From Cytobacillus oceanisediminis (GTDB taxonomy: Bacteria; Bacillota; Bacilli; Bacillales; Cytobacillaceae), in assembly GCF_003182355.1 (NCBI RefSeq), contig NZ_QGTW01000001.1, positions 124,001 to 188,000 on the forward strand: a DNA stretch of 64,000 bases. The letters run 5' to 3'. Each line of letters begins with the position of its first letter. Positions within the stretch are counted from its first letter, which is position 1. The notes beneath the pieces are model-generated. The model made no database searches. It was not told the DNA's origin and worked only from the letters and a program-made list of their open reading frames with translations. A program made the translations under genes and the position numbers. Below are positions 1-8,985 of this stretch, one piece after another.

Positions 1-881
1 AGAACGATAGCAAGGTGCTTTCTTTCTTTCATCATCATTTTGAAAACTTTATCAATGCTGTGGAACTCATATACAAATAAAGGTTCAAGATCAGTAAAAT
101 CCTTTAAGGCCTTTTCAGGCTGTGTTGACCAGGCCAGCAATAGCTTAGAATGGAAAACACCTACGATGTTATCCATATTTTCTTTGTAAACCGGATACCG
201 TGTAAACCGATTATCCATAACAATGTCCTTGGCCTCTTCAATGGTTGCATTAAAAGGGATACCTTCAATTTCCATCCGGGGAGTTTTTAGTGCGTCACGG
301 ACATCCAGGCTGTAAAAATCTATAACCCCTTTTATCCTCTGCGTTTCTTCTTCATGAAAGGTTCCTTCACTAGTCGCAATATCAACCATTGTGATGAGCT
401 CTTCTTTCGATACAGAAACTGATTCTGGTGCATTTTTAGATAATAATTTAATAATAGCCCTTGTAAACTTGGACAGCAGCCAGGTTAGTGGCTTAAAAAT
501 CACTAATAATAACTTTATAACCGGAAAAACCAGATAGGCAATCTTATCAGCAAATGTAGCGGCAATCGATTTAGGAAGAACTTCAGCAAAAATAATGAGG
601 GCGACAGTGAGTATACCGGTTGCCACTCCCACATTGAATCCATATTCAATAGCAATGATTGTTACAAGTGTTGGCAGCATAATATTTGCGATATTATTGC
701 CAATCAAAATGGCAGTGATTAATTCATCAGGCTTTGATACAAGCTCTAATAGCTTTTGTGATTTTTTATCATTGTTCTCTGCTTTTGATTTCAATTTCAT
801 TTTGTTAACTGCTGTAAGTGCTGTCTCACTTCCAGATAAGAAGAATGACATAAGCATGAAAAACAGGATAGCGATAAACAA
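1..881 (-). CDS. HlyC/CorC (CNNM-type) membrane protein with DUF21 and CBS domains, C-terminus cut by window edge
   Basis: About 293 codons are visible and the 3' end lies outside the window. The translation starts with a hydrophobic helix and SFFLSGSETALTAVNKMKLK, typical of the DUF21/CNNM transmembrane domain. It continues through further membrane segments into the CBS-pair linker (TPRMEIEGIPFN, RFTRYPVYKENMDNIVG) and ends at MKERKHLAIVL, where the family usually continues DEYGG. The family includes Bacillus YhdP/MpfA, linked to magnesium export, and CorC-like proteins; the substrate here is inferred. I chose the TTG at 881 because GGAGG lies 9 bases upstream and the N-terminus then matches the family. 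No operon partner is visible. Confidence 0.9.
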   Translation of the reverse strand, partial: MFIAILFFMLMSFFLSGSETALTAVNKMKLKSKAENNDKKSQKLLELVSKPDELITAILIGNNIANIMLPTLVTIIAIEYGFNVGVATGILTVALIIFAEVLPKSIAATFADKIAYLVFPVIKLLLVIFKPLTWLLSKFTRAIIKLLSKNAPESVSVSKEELITMVDIATSEGTFHEEETQRIKGVIDFYSLDVRDALKTPRMEIEGIPFNATIEEAKDIVMDNRFTRYPVYKENMDNIVGVFHSKLLLAWSTQPEKALKDFTDLEPLFVYEFHSIDKVFKMMMKERKHLAIV

Positions 882-1310
882 AGTACGTTGCCTCCAATAA
901 TATTTCGTTTGTATTTTTATTTGTACCCACTTTATATCTACAAAACACCTGATGCGTACAAGCGTTAAAGTATTTATAAATAATTATCCATAATTATAGG
1001 GTAGTTGAAGGTATTTTGGAAAAGAAATGCATTAAGTTGGAAATATAATGAAACTTTTAATCCTTTCAGCAAATTTTCTGCCAGCTCCCCAAGCAATTTG
1101 GAAAAATGTCCGTTGAGAACTGCCTGAATCCAGTGAATGAAAAGTTGTAAATTCCCGCTTCCCTTTTCCTTGTCATTATGCACCCTATGTATTACGGCCT
1201 TAACAGAATTTTATGTTTCTTTTTCCATTAACTATTCCCGAGTAAAACGCTATCCAATGCCAATAATAATGTGTGCTATGGCAAAGAAATCATAGAAAGA
1301 AGGAAAAAAC
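882..1310. other. Intergenic region without a supported gene
   Basis: This lies between two divergent genes. A 69-codon minus-strand frame at 974-1183 has no convincing ribosome binding site and no recognisable domain, so I do not call it. The promoters of both flanking genes must lie here, but I see no clear consensus. Confidence 0.5.
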
Positions 1311-2560
1311 ATGAGAAAGCTATTGTTTCTTATCTGCTGTTTCATGCTCCTTGTCCCTTCACCTGTGTGGGGAGTGACATCAGATCATCAGCTCAAAGCT
1401 GCTTTTATACGCAATGGGCATTTATGGGTAAAAATCGGAAATAAAGAAGATAAAATTTCTTCTCAGCCTGCGAAATATTATAATTCCCCGAAATGGTCAC
1501 AGGATGGGCAATGGCTTCTTTATGAAAAAGAAGCTAAGGAACCCATTAGTCCAAATTTGGATACCCAAACAGAGATCTGGGTTTACAATCTAAAGTCGCA
1601 GAAGCATAAGCGGATCTTTCGTGATGGCAGAAACCCCAAGTGGTCACCTGCTGAAAATAAGGTAGCTTTTACGAGTGGGGGAGTGCTTAATGTTTCTGAT
1701 TTGAATCAATTTTACAATGTGGCTTTGGGTGTTGATGATTTTAATTGGTATCCTGACGGGAATAGTTTTATAGCCTCATCAGGTGCAGTGCCCAGGCCTG
1801 ATGGATGGACTAGCCCTGTGCTTTATAAGATTCCTTTGCCTGATGATTTGGAAAATATTAATCTGACCGAGAATGCCAAAATGCTTTTTACAATTCCAAA
1901 GGAAATCGGAAACGGAAATGCTACAATAATGTCCATCAACGCTACCACCTTTACATTCTCGCAAAGTGGTAAGTGGATCTCTTCATTGTTAACCCCACCG
2001 CATCCTTATCAATGGATAGCGATATGGTTTGCGTTATTTCAGCTGATGGAAAAAACTTTGAGGTTCTCGATGAAATGATTCTGCATTTGGATGTGCCGAA
2101 GTGGGCCCCTTCCGAGAATTTATTGGGCTATATTGCAGGTGGCGGCAGGATTGTTATGGGCTTCAAAAACAAAAAATTAAAGGTAACCGAACTGCCTGCA
2201 TACAAAACGATTAACCTTACTCCACCTAAATTTGCAGAAATGGGCTTTACCTGGGTGAACGATCAAACATTAATTTCCTCAAGAGTTGACGAAAGCGAAT
2301 GGTCCAATGACCCGCAAAAGCGTCCCGAACCAAACCTTTGTTTAATCCACTTAAACAAACAACAGCAAACAAGGATAACATATCCGAAAACATCTTTTGG
2401 GGACTATAATCCTCTCTATGTTAAGTCAGCAAACAAGATCTCCTGGATTAGAAAAAAACTGGCTCAAACCAAGGGTGACCTTTGGATTGCTGACATCAAC
2501 GGCAAAAATCCCAAATTGTGGGCCAGAGATGTTGAAGGGTATTCGTTTTTTGTGGAGTAG
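1311..2560 (+). pseudogene. TolB-like beta-propeller exported protein, single frameshift
   Basis: Two overlapping frames together make one protein of about 416 residues. The first part has a signal peptide (MRKLLFLICCFMLLVPSPVWG) and TolB/WD-like blades such as SPKWSQDGQWLLYE and NPKWSPAENKVAF. The reading frame is lost near 1975-1990, after SGKWIS. It resumes in the next frame at FIVNPTASLSMDSD and continues with further blades (VPKWAPSENLLGYI) to a stop at 2560. One missing base would explain the break. A beta-propeller on the outer face of the membrane is likely; the ligand is unknown. It could be a true pseudogene or a sequencing error, since both halves look well conserved. AGAAGG precedes the start. 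Confidence 0.75.
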
Positions 2561-2599
2561 AGCATTTGTTTCATTGTTAATTATAAAACAAAAAGCGAT

Positions 2600-3349
2600 T
2601 CACCCTGATACGAATCGCTTTTCCCCGTTATATTCTCCCTCGCGTTTCTTTTGCTGCTCGCTTTCGTGAATTGATAAAAATACTTCCTCTAGGGAGCTAC
2701 ATCTGTATTCTTTGTACACCTTATCAAGAGTGCAGTATGATTTTACTTTTCCATTAAATAAGATAAGGACTTTGTCTGCGATTTCGATGGCGTCCCGCAT
2801 GATGTGGCTGCTGACTATTACCGTTTTGTTTCTTTCTTTTAGTTCTTTGATGATTTGTTTTAGCTGTATTACCCAATAGGGATCCAGACCGTTTGTTGGT
2901 TCGTCGAGTATATAGATGTCTGTATCTGCCAGCAGGCATTGGGCAAGATTGAGGCGCTGCGACATTCCTTTTGAGAATCCCCCAACTCTTTGATTCCGTT
3001 CATCCCATAACCCTACTTTTTCTAAAACAAATTTTATGGATTCGTGGCCTTTTTTTAAAAATTGGCCATAATATTGCAGAATTTCTATTGGCGTGAGTTC
3101 TGGAGGAAAATTCATTTGGTCTGGCATATAGGCAAAAGCTTTTTTTTGTCCGGAATGGACAACCACTTTTCCTGTAGAGGGTGTTTCTGCCCCAGTCAGG
3201 AGTTTGATCATTGTACTTTTCCCTGCTCCGTTACCTCCACATAAAACAACACACTCACCTTCTTCAATTTGAAGATCCACTTGGGTTAAGGCCGTTTTCT
3301 TTTTATAAGACTTGGATAGTTCCATTAATTCAAGGATCACTTTAGACAC
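2600..3349 (-). CDS. nosF: ABC transporter ATP-binding protein, NosF-like
   Basis: This 249-residue ATPase has Walker A (GGNGAGKST), the signature segment GFSKGMSQRLNLAQ, Walker B (IYILDEPTNGLDP) and the H-loop (SSHIMRD). Its start GTG at 3349 overlaps the end of the nosY-like permease gene by 8 bases, which implies translational coupling. In denitrifiers NosF powers the NosFY complex, which works with NosD in Cu(A)/Cu(Z) maturation of nitrous-oxide reductase. The C-terminus after residue 235 is highly charged (EQQKKREGEYNGEKR). The symbol rests mainly on the nosD/nosL/nosY context, because the ATPase alone is generic. Confidence 0.82.
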   Translation of the reverse strand: MSKVILELMELSKSYKKKTALTQVDLQIEEGECVVLCGGNGAGKSTMIKLLTGAETPSTGKVVVHSGQKKAFAYMPDQMNFPPELTPIEILQYYGQFLKKGHESIKFVLEKVGLWDERNQRVGGFSKGMSQRLNLAQCLLADTDIYILDEPTNGLDPYWVIQLKQIIKELKERNKTVIVSSHIMRDAIEIADKVLILFNGKVKSYCTLDKVYKEYRCSSLEEVFLSIHESEQQKKREGEYNGEKRFVSG

Positions 3350-4295
3350 CCCTTCTCTTTAAAAGCTGGGTGGATAAACCAATGGTTATGAATATAATGA
3401 TCATGATAGACAATAATAGAGATAGAGTTAAGATGCCATTTGTGCCCCATTGCTCAATCATCAAATATTCCGGACCAAATACGTATTCGGAATTTAGTTT
3501 TGATATGGACCATACCCGGATAGACTCAATTGGATTAAGCAAAATGAGGAAAAACAGGCTCCTTTGTTTAATAGCATACGGAATCCAATCGATAACAGAA
3601 AATATGATGAATTCATAAACAAACACAACGGTGCTCCAAAAAATCAATGCCAATGATAACCCTTGCATCCTTGTTTTAGAAACAGCCCCTACCAGCAGGG
3701 ATGCTGCAGAGAAAACAAGGATCAGAAGCATATTAACCAGCATAAAGACTTGATAAATTCCAGCTGCGAATGTGTTGCCTGCCAAGGAAAAAATGAACCC
3801 AAACAGTCCATAGGATAGGCCCATGACAATGAACATGGAAAGAACTAGAGATAAAAACTTACTGGCCATGTAATATCCTGATGGTAATTGATAGGTTTTG
3901 TATAAAGAAAATCTCCCGTTTTCTTTATCGGCGATGATTGAGTTAGCACCAAGAATCATGCAGATAATCGGAAGCAGCCACAGAGAAAGATTGATCAGCA
4001 TGGCAATCGACCGATTGTAGGCTGATTGACTGATGTTCCCCGCTCCCTCCTCTTCCTGCTTGATTTCCTGGAGGCCATAGTATTCAGGATTAACCCCCAT
4101 TGTATCAATGTTTGTATTAACACCTTCTAGGCCAAATCTAACTTCAACCGGGTCAGATTTTACAGATTGAAGTCCATAAAAGTAAAGCAGGCCTGATAAG
4201 AAGATAAATAGAATCATAAAATTCAAAAGCCATCTGCTTCTCATCAGCAGCCGAAGTTCATGCTTTGTCATGGAATACAGTAATGATGGATTCAT
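3342..4295 (-). CDS. nosY: ABC transporter permease, NosY-like
   Basis: This 317-residue integral membrane protein has an N-terminal cytoplasmic stretch (YSMTKHELRLLMRSRW) leading into a first membrane helix. A long extracytoplasmic loop with SVKSDPVEVRFGLEGVN follows, then about five further hydrophobic segments. The sequence ADKENGRFSLYKTYQLP is typical of the coupling region in ABC-2/NosY permeases. It lies between the nosD/nosL reading frame and nosF in one minus-strand unit. Its expected role is the membrane part of the NosFY transporter that assists copper-site assembly in N2O reductase. Confidence 0.82.
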   Translation of the reverse strand: MNPSLLYSMTKHELRLLMRSRWLLNFMILFIFLSGLLYFYGLQSVKSDPVEVRFGLEGVNTNIDTMGVNPEYYGLQEIKQEEEGAGNISQSAYNRSIAMLINLSLWLLPIICMILGANSIIADKENGRFSLYKTYQLPSGYYMASKFLSLVLSMFIVMGLSYGLFGFIFSLAGNTFAAGIYQVFMLVNMLLILVFSAASLLVGAVSKTRMQGLSLALIFWSTVVFVYEFIIFSVIDWIPYAIKQRSLFFLILLNPIESIRVWSISKLNSEYVFGPEYLMIEQWGTNGILTLSLLLSIMIIIFITIGLSTQLLKRRGV

Positions 4296-4325
4296 ATTAA
4301 TTCCTCCTCAATGAGGTGCACAGGT

Positions 4326-4799
4326 CTAGTGGCTATGGCTCATTCCCGGTTTTTTAAAACTTTTAATCTCCGTATTCAGCAACTCTGCCTTTGTATATGC
4401 GTCTCCGCCATACTCTCTCTGAAATGCTGCTGCATCATCCTTTGACTTGAAAGCTGCTATTCCATAGCTCATTGGACTGTCAATGTTCTGGTTTTGGATG
4501 AATGAGCTGGTATCAAACGATATCCATTCCTTCGACTGGTAATCATGAACAAATGCCGCTTCGTACTCAGGATTTTCTGTCTGCAAATATTCTGTCATAC
4601 AGCCAATATCATCAAATAAAACGGGCTTGCCGTTTTTCAAAATAAGTTGTGCTGCAGATTCCATTTCTTCAATTCCCATGTGGCAGACATCACAGCTATC
4701 CTTGTTTAGTTTTATATCCACTGGCCCTGCCGCTGCAAACGAACAGGCAGTTAACAGCAATCCTAAACCGATTATGACGAAAAAATGTTTAAGCTTCAT
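4326..4799 (-). CDS. nosL: NosL copper-chaperone lipoprotein (internal start within the nosD frame)
   Basis: An ATG at 4799 is preceded by a strong GGGGGGAG ribosome binding site about 5 bases upstream and begins MKLKHFFVIIGLGLLLTACS, a lipoprotein signal with lipobox LTAC. The 157 residues contain the NosL metal motif CDVCHMGIEEM, then LFDDIGCMTEYL and YGIAAFKSKDDAAAF, and end in MSHSH. NosL delivers Cu(I) for N2O reductase assembly on the outer face of the membrane. Because it has its own ribosome binding site and lipobox, I think it is translated at least partly as a separate protein, even though it is in frame with nosD. Confidence 0.75.
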   Translation of the reverse strand: MKLKHFFVIIGLGLLLTACSFAAAGPVDIKLNKDSCDVCHMGIEEMESAAQLILKNGKPVLFDDIGCMTEYLQTENPEYEAAFVHDYQSKEWISFDTSSFIQNQNIDSPMSYGIAAFKSKDDAAAFQREYGGDAYTKAELLNTEIKSFKKPGMSHSH

Positions 4800-6146
4800 G
4801 GCGCTCCCCCCTAATTTCATTAAGATAAATAAACTTGCAAACAGGATGATCATAAAGAATAGAATTAGGTCCATTTCATGGCTGCTGGAGGAGACCTGTG
4901 TTTCAGATGTGTTTTCCTCCCATTTTACCTGAGCCGGTTTTGCCAGAGGAGCTTCATCTACAATCAGAGAGTCTGAAGGGATGGGTGTGATTTGTTCTAC
5001 CGTGTTCCAAAGCTCCACTGCTGGACTCTGGAAAAACACCTGCAATAAAGGTTCCTTGCTGGCCATTTGATAAAAAACGTCACCGCTTTTGTAAGCAAAG
5101 TCAACCTTGCTGTCGCTATTCATATTTAACGAACTATGGTCGTCGTAATAGTTTCCATATTCTTCTTTATTAAAATAATTGCTGTTATCTTTATCAGAAA
5201 TAATTTGCCTTGTATTTCGATAAAAATTATTTAAATAGATTGTATTGTCAGTAGAATTAATCCCGATTTCAAGTCCAGTATCATTTTCCAAAAAGGTATT
5301 AAATTCGAGTCTGTTTCTTTTGGCATTTTCAAGCACTATGCCCCTGAAATTCCCTTTTACAATATTGGAGGATATTTTGGAGTCAAATGTGTCATAGATA
5401 AACATGCCTGCTCCATCAATCTTTGTATTTAAATAAAAATAGTTTTCCATAATGGAGATTTCATAGCTTTGCATGATCATTAGGCCGTTAATGCTTTCGG
5501 TCACCTGATTATGCGCTATCAGAATATTTCTTGAGTCCATTGTATGCACACCATACCGCGATTTTAACATTTGGTTCCCTGAGATTTCACAGAAATCTGA
5601 ATATGAAACGTAGACGCCATCCTGGGTATCATAAAAATAATTTCCCTTCACTGCTGTATTTGGTGCTTTAACTAAATAAATGCCATAGCCCTTATGGCGT
5701 TTGACACTATCAAAGCTGGAGATGATATTGTTCTCAAACCGGTGGCCATACGAATCTCTGGCATAGATGCCGTGAAAAACTTTATTAAGGGCATTATGAT
5801 GAAGATATGAACGGTCACCCTTCACATAGATTCCTGCATTTTGCGAACCGCTCCCCTCTATTTCAAGGCTTTCGACAATGACATCGTCAGCTTCTATTGT
5901 CAGCACATTCCCGGATTCAAGACCGAAGAGTTTTACGCCTTTTTCACCAATAATATGAACCCTCTTCTCTACAGAAAAATTCCCATTATAGCGGCCGGGT
6001 TTGATTTTAATAATGGATATCTCCCTGTCGCTGGACAAGGCTTCTCTAAGCTCTTCAGAGCTGGACACCGTCACTTCCTCGCCGAAAGCTTTGCCTGTAA
6101 GGATCAAACTAAAAAGTATTAGAAGTAACCCTATTTTTTTATACAT
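4326..6146 (-). CDS. nosD: NosD beta-helix protein in one continuous frame with NosL
   Basis: The 606-codon frame encodes two proteins end to end. Residues 1-22 are a signal peptide. Residues 25 to about 380 form a right-handed beta-helix with repeated segments such as GIYVKGDRSYLHHNALN, as in NosD/CASH proteins. A membrane helix lies near residues 428-447 (LILFFMIILFASLFILM). From residue 450 the sequence is a complete NosL lipoprotein. No stop separates the two. NosD is thought to act outside the membrane with NosFY in copper-cluster assembly. A natural fusion, or loss of a base in the G6 run at the junction that removed the NosD stop, are both possible. Confidence 0.85.
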   Translation of the reverse strand: MYKKIGLLLILFSLILTGKAFGEEVTVSSSEELREALSSDREISIIKIKPGRYNGNFSVEKRVHIIGEKGVKLFGLESGNVLTIEADDVIVESLEIEGSGSQNAGIYVKGDRSYLHHNALNKVFHGIYARDSYGHRFENNIISSFDSVKRHKGYGIYLVKAPNTAVKGNYFYDTQDGVYVSYSDFCEISGNQMLKSRYGVHTMDSRNILIAHNQVTESINGLMIMQSYEISIMENYFYLNTKIDGAGMFIYDTFDSKISSNIVKGNFRGIVLENAKRNRLEFNTFLENDTGLEIGINSTDNTIYLNNFYRNTRQIISDKDNSNYFNKEEYGNYYDDHSSLNMNSDSKVDFAYKSGDVFYQMASKEPLLQVFFQSPAVELWNTVEQITPIPSDSLIVDEAPLAKPAQVKWEENTSETQVSSSSHEMDLILFFMIILFASLFILMKLGGSAMKLKHFFVIIGLGLLLTACSFAAAGPVDIKLNKDSCDVCHMGIEEMESAAQLILKNGKPVLFDDIGCMTEYLQTENPEYEAAFVHDYQSKEWISFDTSSFIQNQNIDSPMSYGIAAFKSKDDAAAFQREYGGDAYTKAELLNTEIKSFKKPGMSHSH

Positions 6147-6274
6147 TCAGCATTCACCTGCCCGGATAGTTCGTATTCTGGCCTCCATTGCTGCCAATGG
6201 AAGGCCAGAAAGGGGATTCACATTTCTATTTTTTTCTTGTATAATTATTTTCAAGTTGAGTTTTTTATTTATAT

Positions 6275-7336
6275 TTAGTGGCTCATTGTAGCCTTGCCGT
6301 CGTCTTCTCCGGTCTCTGTTACCTTTAAGATTGCGACGGCTCCTTTTTGTGCATGGTTAAACTGATGAGTAACGATTGGATAGCTGCCAACACGGGTAAC
6401 AGTAAATTCGACTACCGCACCGCCGCTCGCTGGAAGCATAACAGTCTGCAGTCCTCTATATCGGTTAAATGGATTGCCATCGATATAGACATCATCAAAT
6501 ACTGTGCCCACCACATGGAATGAACTCACTTCGTTTGGTCCTACGTTATTGATATATAACCTTACCTTATCTCCTACTTTTGCAAGAAGCGGCTTGTCTT
6601 TTAAAGTGAAAGTGTCGCCATTTGTGTTAGGATCTCCTTCTTTTAAAGCTTTCGTAGAGAAGACGACATGGCTTGGAACACCATTTGTAAAATCGTCCAG
6701 ATCGTTATATTTGTACCATTCATTTTGAATAATCGAGTATTCCCTATCAATCTCTTTATCAGTTGGGTATCCGTCTTTCGGTTTAACAATGATGGTGCCG
6801 TGCATTCCATTTGCTATGTGTGAAAGTACAGGCGCAGTCCCGCAATGATACATAAACACCCCCGGTTTGTTAGCCGGATAACTGAAGGTTCCCGTTTCAT
6901 CTGACTGTACATTGGCGAAATCCTTTGAAGGAGCGGCGTGAACGGCGTGGAAATCCATGCTGTGAGGAATCGCCGGATCCATATTCTTCAATGTGAAGTT
7001 AATTGTATCCCCTTCGTTTACTACTACTACAGGACCAGGTGCTTCCCCGTTAAAAGTCCAAGCTTTATACATTTTCCCTTTGTCTATTTCTATATCTGTT
7101 ATCTGGGATGTCATTTCAACGTTCACTTCATTTTGTTCAACTCTCTCTATTTTTAGAGGAATCGGTTCCTGGTTTAAATCTTTGTGGGGTGCGATTGCCT
7201 CGACTTTATTTGTTTCAGCTGCCAGAACCTTTGTCTTGGCCTGTTCAGCTTTATCCGGCACTGCCTCTTGATTGCACCCTGCTAATAAACCTATGCCAAT
7301 TGCTGAAGTAAGCAGATATTTTACTCCTTTTTTCAT
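6275..7336 (-). CDS. nirK: Copper-containing nitrite reductase (NirK type), lipoprotein
   Basis: The 353-residue protein starts with a lipoprotein signal (LLTSAIGIGLLAGCNQ), so it would be anchored outside the membrane. Two cupredoxin domains follow. Ligand motifs are visible: HSMDFHAVHAAP, FMYHCGTAPVLSHIANGMHG and the C-terminal HQFNHAQKGAVA, which fit type 1 and type 2 copper sites. It would reduce nitrite to nitric oxide during denitrification. It sits upstream of nosD/nosL-nosY-nosF on the same strand, about 130 bases away. No nosZ is present in the window. Other two-domain multicopper oxidases are less likely given the motif set. Confidence 0.92.
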   Translation of the reverse strand: MKKGVKYLLTSAIGIGLLAGCNQEAVPDKAEQAKTKVLAAETNKVEAIAPHKDLNQEPIPLKIERVEQNEVNVEMTSQITDIEIDKGKMYKAWTFNGEAPGPVVVVNEGDTINFTLKNMDPAIPHSMDFHAVHAAPSKDFANVQSDETGTFSYPANKPGVFMYHCGTAPVLSHIANGMHGTIIVKPKDGYPTDKEIDREYSIIQNEWYKYNDLDDFTNGVPSHVVFSTKALKEGDPNTNGDTFTLKDKPLLAKVGDKVRLYINNVGPNEVSSFHVVGTVFDDVYIDGNPFNRYRGLQTVMLPASGGAVVEFTVTRVGSYPIVTHQFNHAQKGAVAILKVTETGEDDGKATMSH

Positions 7337-7412
7337 CTTTATTTCCTCCTCTTAATCTATTGGTTTATCTGTTTTTATCATATGGCAAATAAAGACTTTT
7401 TTTGGTGATATT

Positions 7413-7451
7413 TCTCACAAGACTTCACAAATCTGTGAAGAGTTTGTGAAT
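7413..7451. promoter_or_regulatory. Cluster of ResD/FNR-like sites upstream of nirK
   Basis: An exact TTTGTGAAT lies at 7443-7451, which matches the described ResD box. A palindrome TTCACAAATCTGTGAA lies at 7424-7439, and CTCACAA begins at 7414. They lie 75-115 bases upstream of the nirK start. ResD and Fnr control anaerobic nitrate/nitrite genes in Bacillus, so oxygen- or NO-responsive control of nirK is likely, but this is inference from motif and position. Confidence 0.55.
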
Positions 7452-7623
7452 AAGTGATCGTACTTTAGTTAAACTCCGCAAAAGATAACAGTTCATTTAC
7501 AACTTGATTACTTTGTAAAATTTGTACCTATTATCTACTAAACCGTTTATAATCAATAAATGAAGTTTTTGTCTTTTATAATAAATGGCTTCTATCAACT
7601 TAGGATTAAAGGAGAAATCAGAA

Positions 7624-8457
7624 GTGGAAATGGATTTACTTACAATTATTAAAGCAATCATATTAGGGTTTGTAGAGGGAATGACAGAATTTGCGCCTGT
7701 GTCTTCTACTGGACATATGATCATTGTGGATGATATGTGGCTTCATTCAAAAGAGTTTTTATCCAAATATGAAGCCAACACTTTTAAGGTGGTCATTCAG
7801 CTTGGCTCAATCTTAGCTGTTGTCATTATTTTTAAAGACCGATTTATCGAAATGCTGGGACTCGTCGGCCGCAGCAGGAATTCTGAGGGGCAGAGCCGTC
7901 TGAAACTCTCCCAAGTGATCGTTGGATTAATTCCTGCCGGTATTCTGGGTGTTTTATTCGAGGATTATATTGATGAACATTTGTTTTCTACAGAGACTGT
8001 ATTAATAGGATTGGTTATTGGTGCCCTGCTGATGATTGTTGCAGACATTTTTGGTGGAAAAAACCCGAAAACCATTTCGGTAGATCAAATCACCTATAGA
8101 CAGGCATTTTCGATTGGATTGATTCAATGCTTCTCCCTTTGGCCTGGCTTTTCACGTTCAGGCTCAACTATATCGGGAGGTGTTTTGCTTGGCCTCACCC
8201 ACCGGGCAGCAGCCGATTTCACCTTTATCATGGCTGTGCCGATCATGGCGGGAGCGAGTATGCTTTCCTTGTTAAAAAACCTGGAATACTTTTCACTTGA
8301 CGCATTGCCGTTCTTTATTGCAGGTTTTCTAAGCGCTTTTGTTTTTGCCTTAATATCGATCCGCTTCTTTTTAAAAATGATCAATAAGGTAAAACTTATT
8401 CCATTTGCCATTTACCGAATTGTTTTGGCAGGTTTGATTTATTTTGTATTTCTTTAA
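7624..8457 (+). CDS. uppP: Undecaprenyl-diphosphatase (UppP/BacA)
   Basis: The 277-residue polytopic membrane protein carries the family motifs EGMTEFAPVSSTGHMIIV near the N-terminus and WPGFSRSGSTISGG in the second half, with GLTHRAAADFTFIMAVP after it. It removes a phosphate from undecaprenyl diphosphate to recycle the lipid carrier for peptidoglycan and other surface polymers, and it confers bacitracin tolerance. I chose the GTG at 7624 because GGAG lies 9 bases upstream; an ATG two codons later is possible, and the frame extends upstream to 7585 without a better signal. It is a single gene with its own terminator. Confidence 0.95.
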   Translation: MEMDLLTIIKAIILGFVEGMTEFAPVSSTGHMIIVDDMWLHSKEFLSKYEANTFKVVIQLGSILAVVIIFKDRFIEMLGLVGRSRNSEGQSRLKLSQVIVGLIPAGILGVLFEDYIDEHLFSTETVLIGLVIGALLMIVADIFGGKNPKTISVDQITYRQAFSIGLIQCFSLWPGFSRSGSTISGGVLLGLTHRAAADFTFIMAVPIMAGASMLSLLKNLEYFSLDALPFFIAGFLSAFVFALISIRFFLKMINKVKLIPFAIYRIVLAGLIYFVFL

Positions 8458-8458
8458 A

Positions 8459-8496
8459 AAACAGCCGGGCACTTAGCTGCCTGGCTGTTTATTTTA
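8459..8496. terminator. Bidirectional terminator between uppP and the YciI-like pseudogene
   Basis: The stem ACAGCCGGGCA pairs with TGCCTGGCTGT, with A and T tracts on either side. It sits directly after the uppP stop and overlaps the end of the convergent pseudogene. Confidence 0.8.
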
Positions 8497-8806
8497 AATT
8501 CTCTACTGTTTGGGAAGAAGTCATTAACCAATTATTTTCGTCATTCGCTTCAATAAACTCATTAATTTCATACGTTTGATAGTCATTTTCCATAATGAAT
8601 GGGTCCTGGTTCACGGCTGATTCAACATGCTCAAATGCTTTGCAATGAAAGACCATAAAGCCCCCTCATTATTTACAAAAGGGCCACATTGCCGTAAAGG
8701 GCCTTCCTCACTCTGTTTTTTTTAGGTATTCGATGTGCTTATCCAGTAAACTCCTGTTTAATCCTCCATTTCTTTCATCTTTTAGTACAACTAAATATTT
8801 CTTCAA
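8489..8806 (-). pseudogene. YciI-like (YCII-related domain) protein, two frameshifts
   Basis: A TTG start with a GAGGTGA site upstream begins MKKYLVVLKDERNGGLNRSL, the N-terminus of a YCII-related ferredoxin-like domain. In the A8 run near 8725 the frame shifts to KKQSEEGPLRQCGPFVNNEG. In the G5 run near 8659 it shifts back to MVFHCKAFEHVESAVNQDPF and ends ENDYQTYEINEF plus a tail. The joined length of about 105 residues is normal for the family. Both breaks fall in homopolymers, so a sequencing artefact is possible. Function in this family is poorly defined. Confidence 0.7.
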
Positions 8807-8985
8807 AGAATCACCTCGATACAGAATGTATGTTCTATCTAATTATATAGATATCGGAGTTTTTGTCAGCCAATTTAGTAGCAGGACTTATTATTTTGAA
8901 GCTCGAAATATTCTTGCTAAAATATAGAGTGTTTATTAGGTAATACTTTAAAAAATGATTTTATTAATGAAAGAAGCTGACTTAG

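Noticed and set aside
974-1183. 69-codon minus-strand open frame
   Set aside because: No strong ribosome binding site, no recognisable domain, composition like intergenic DNA.
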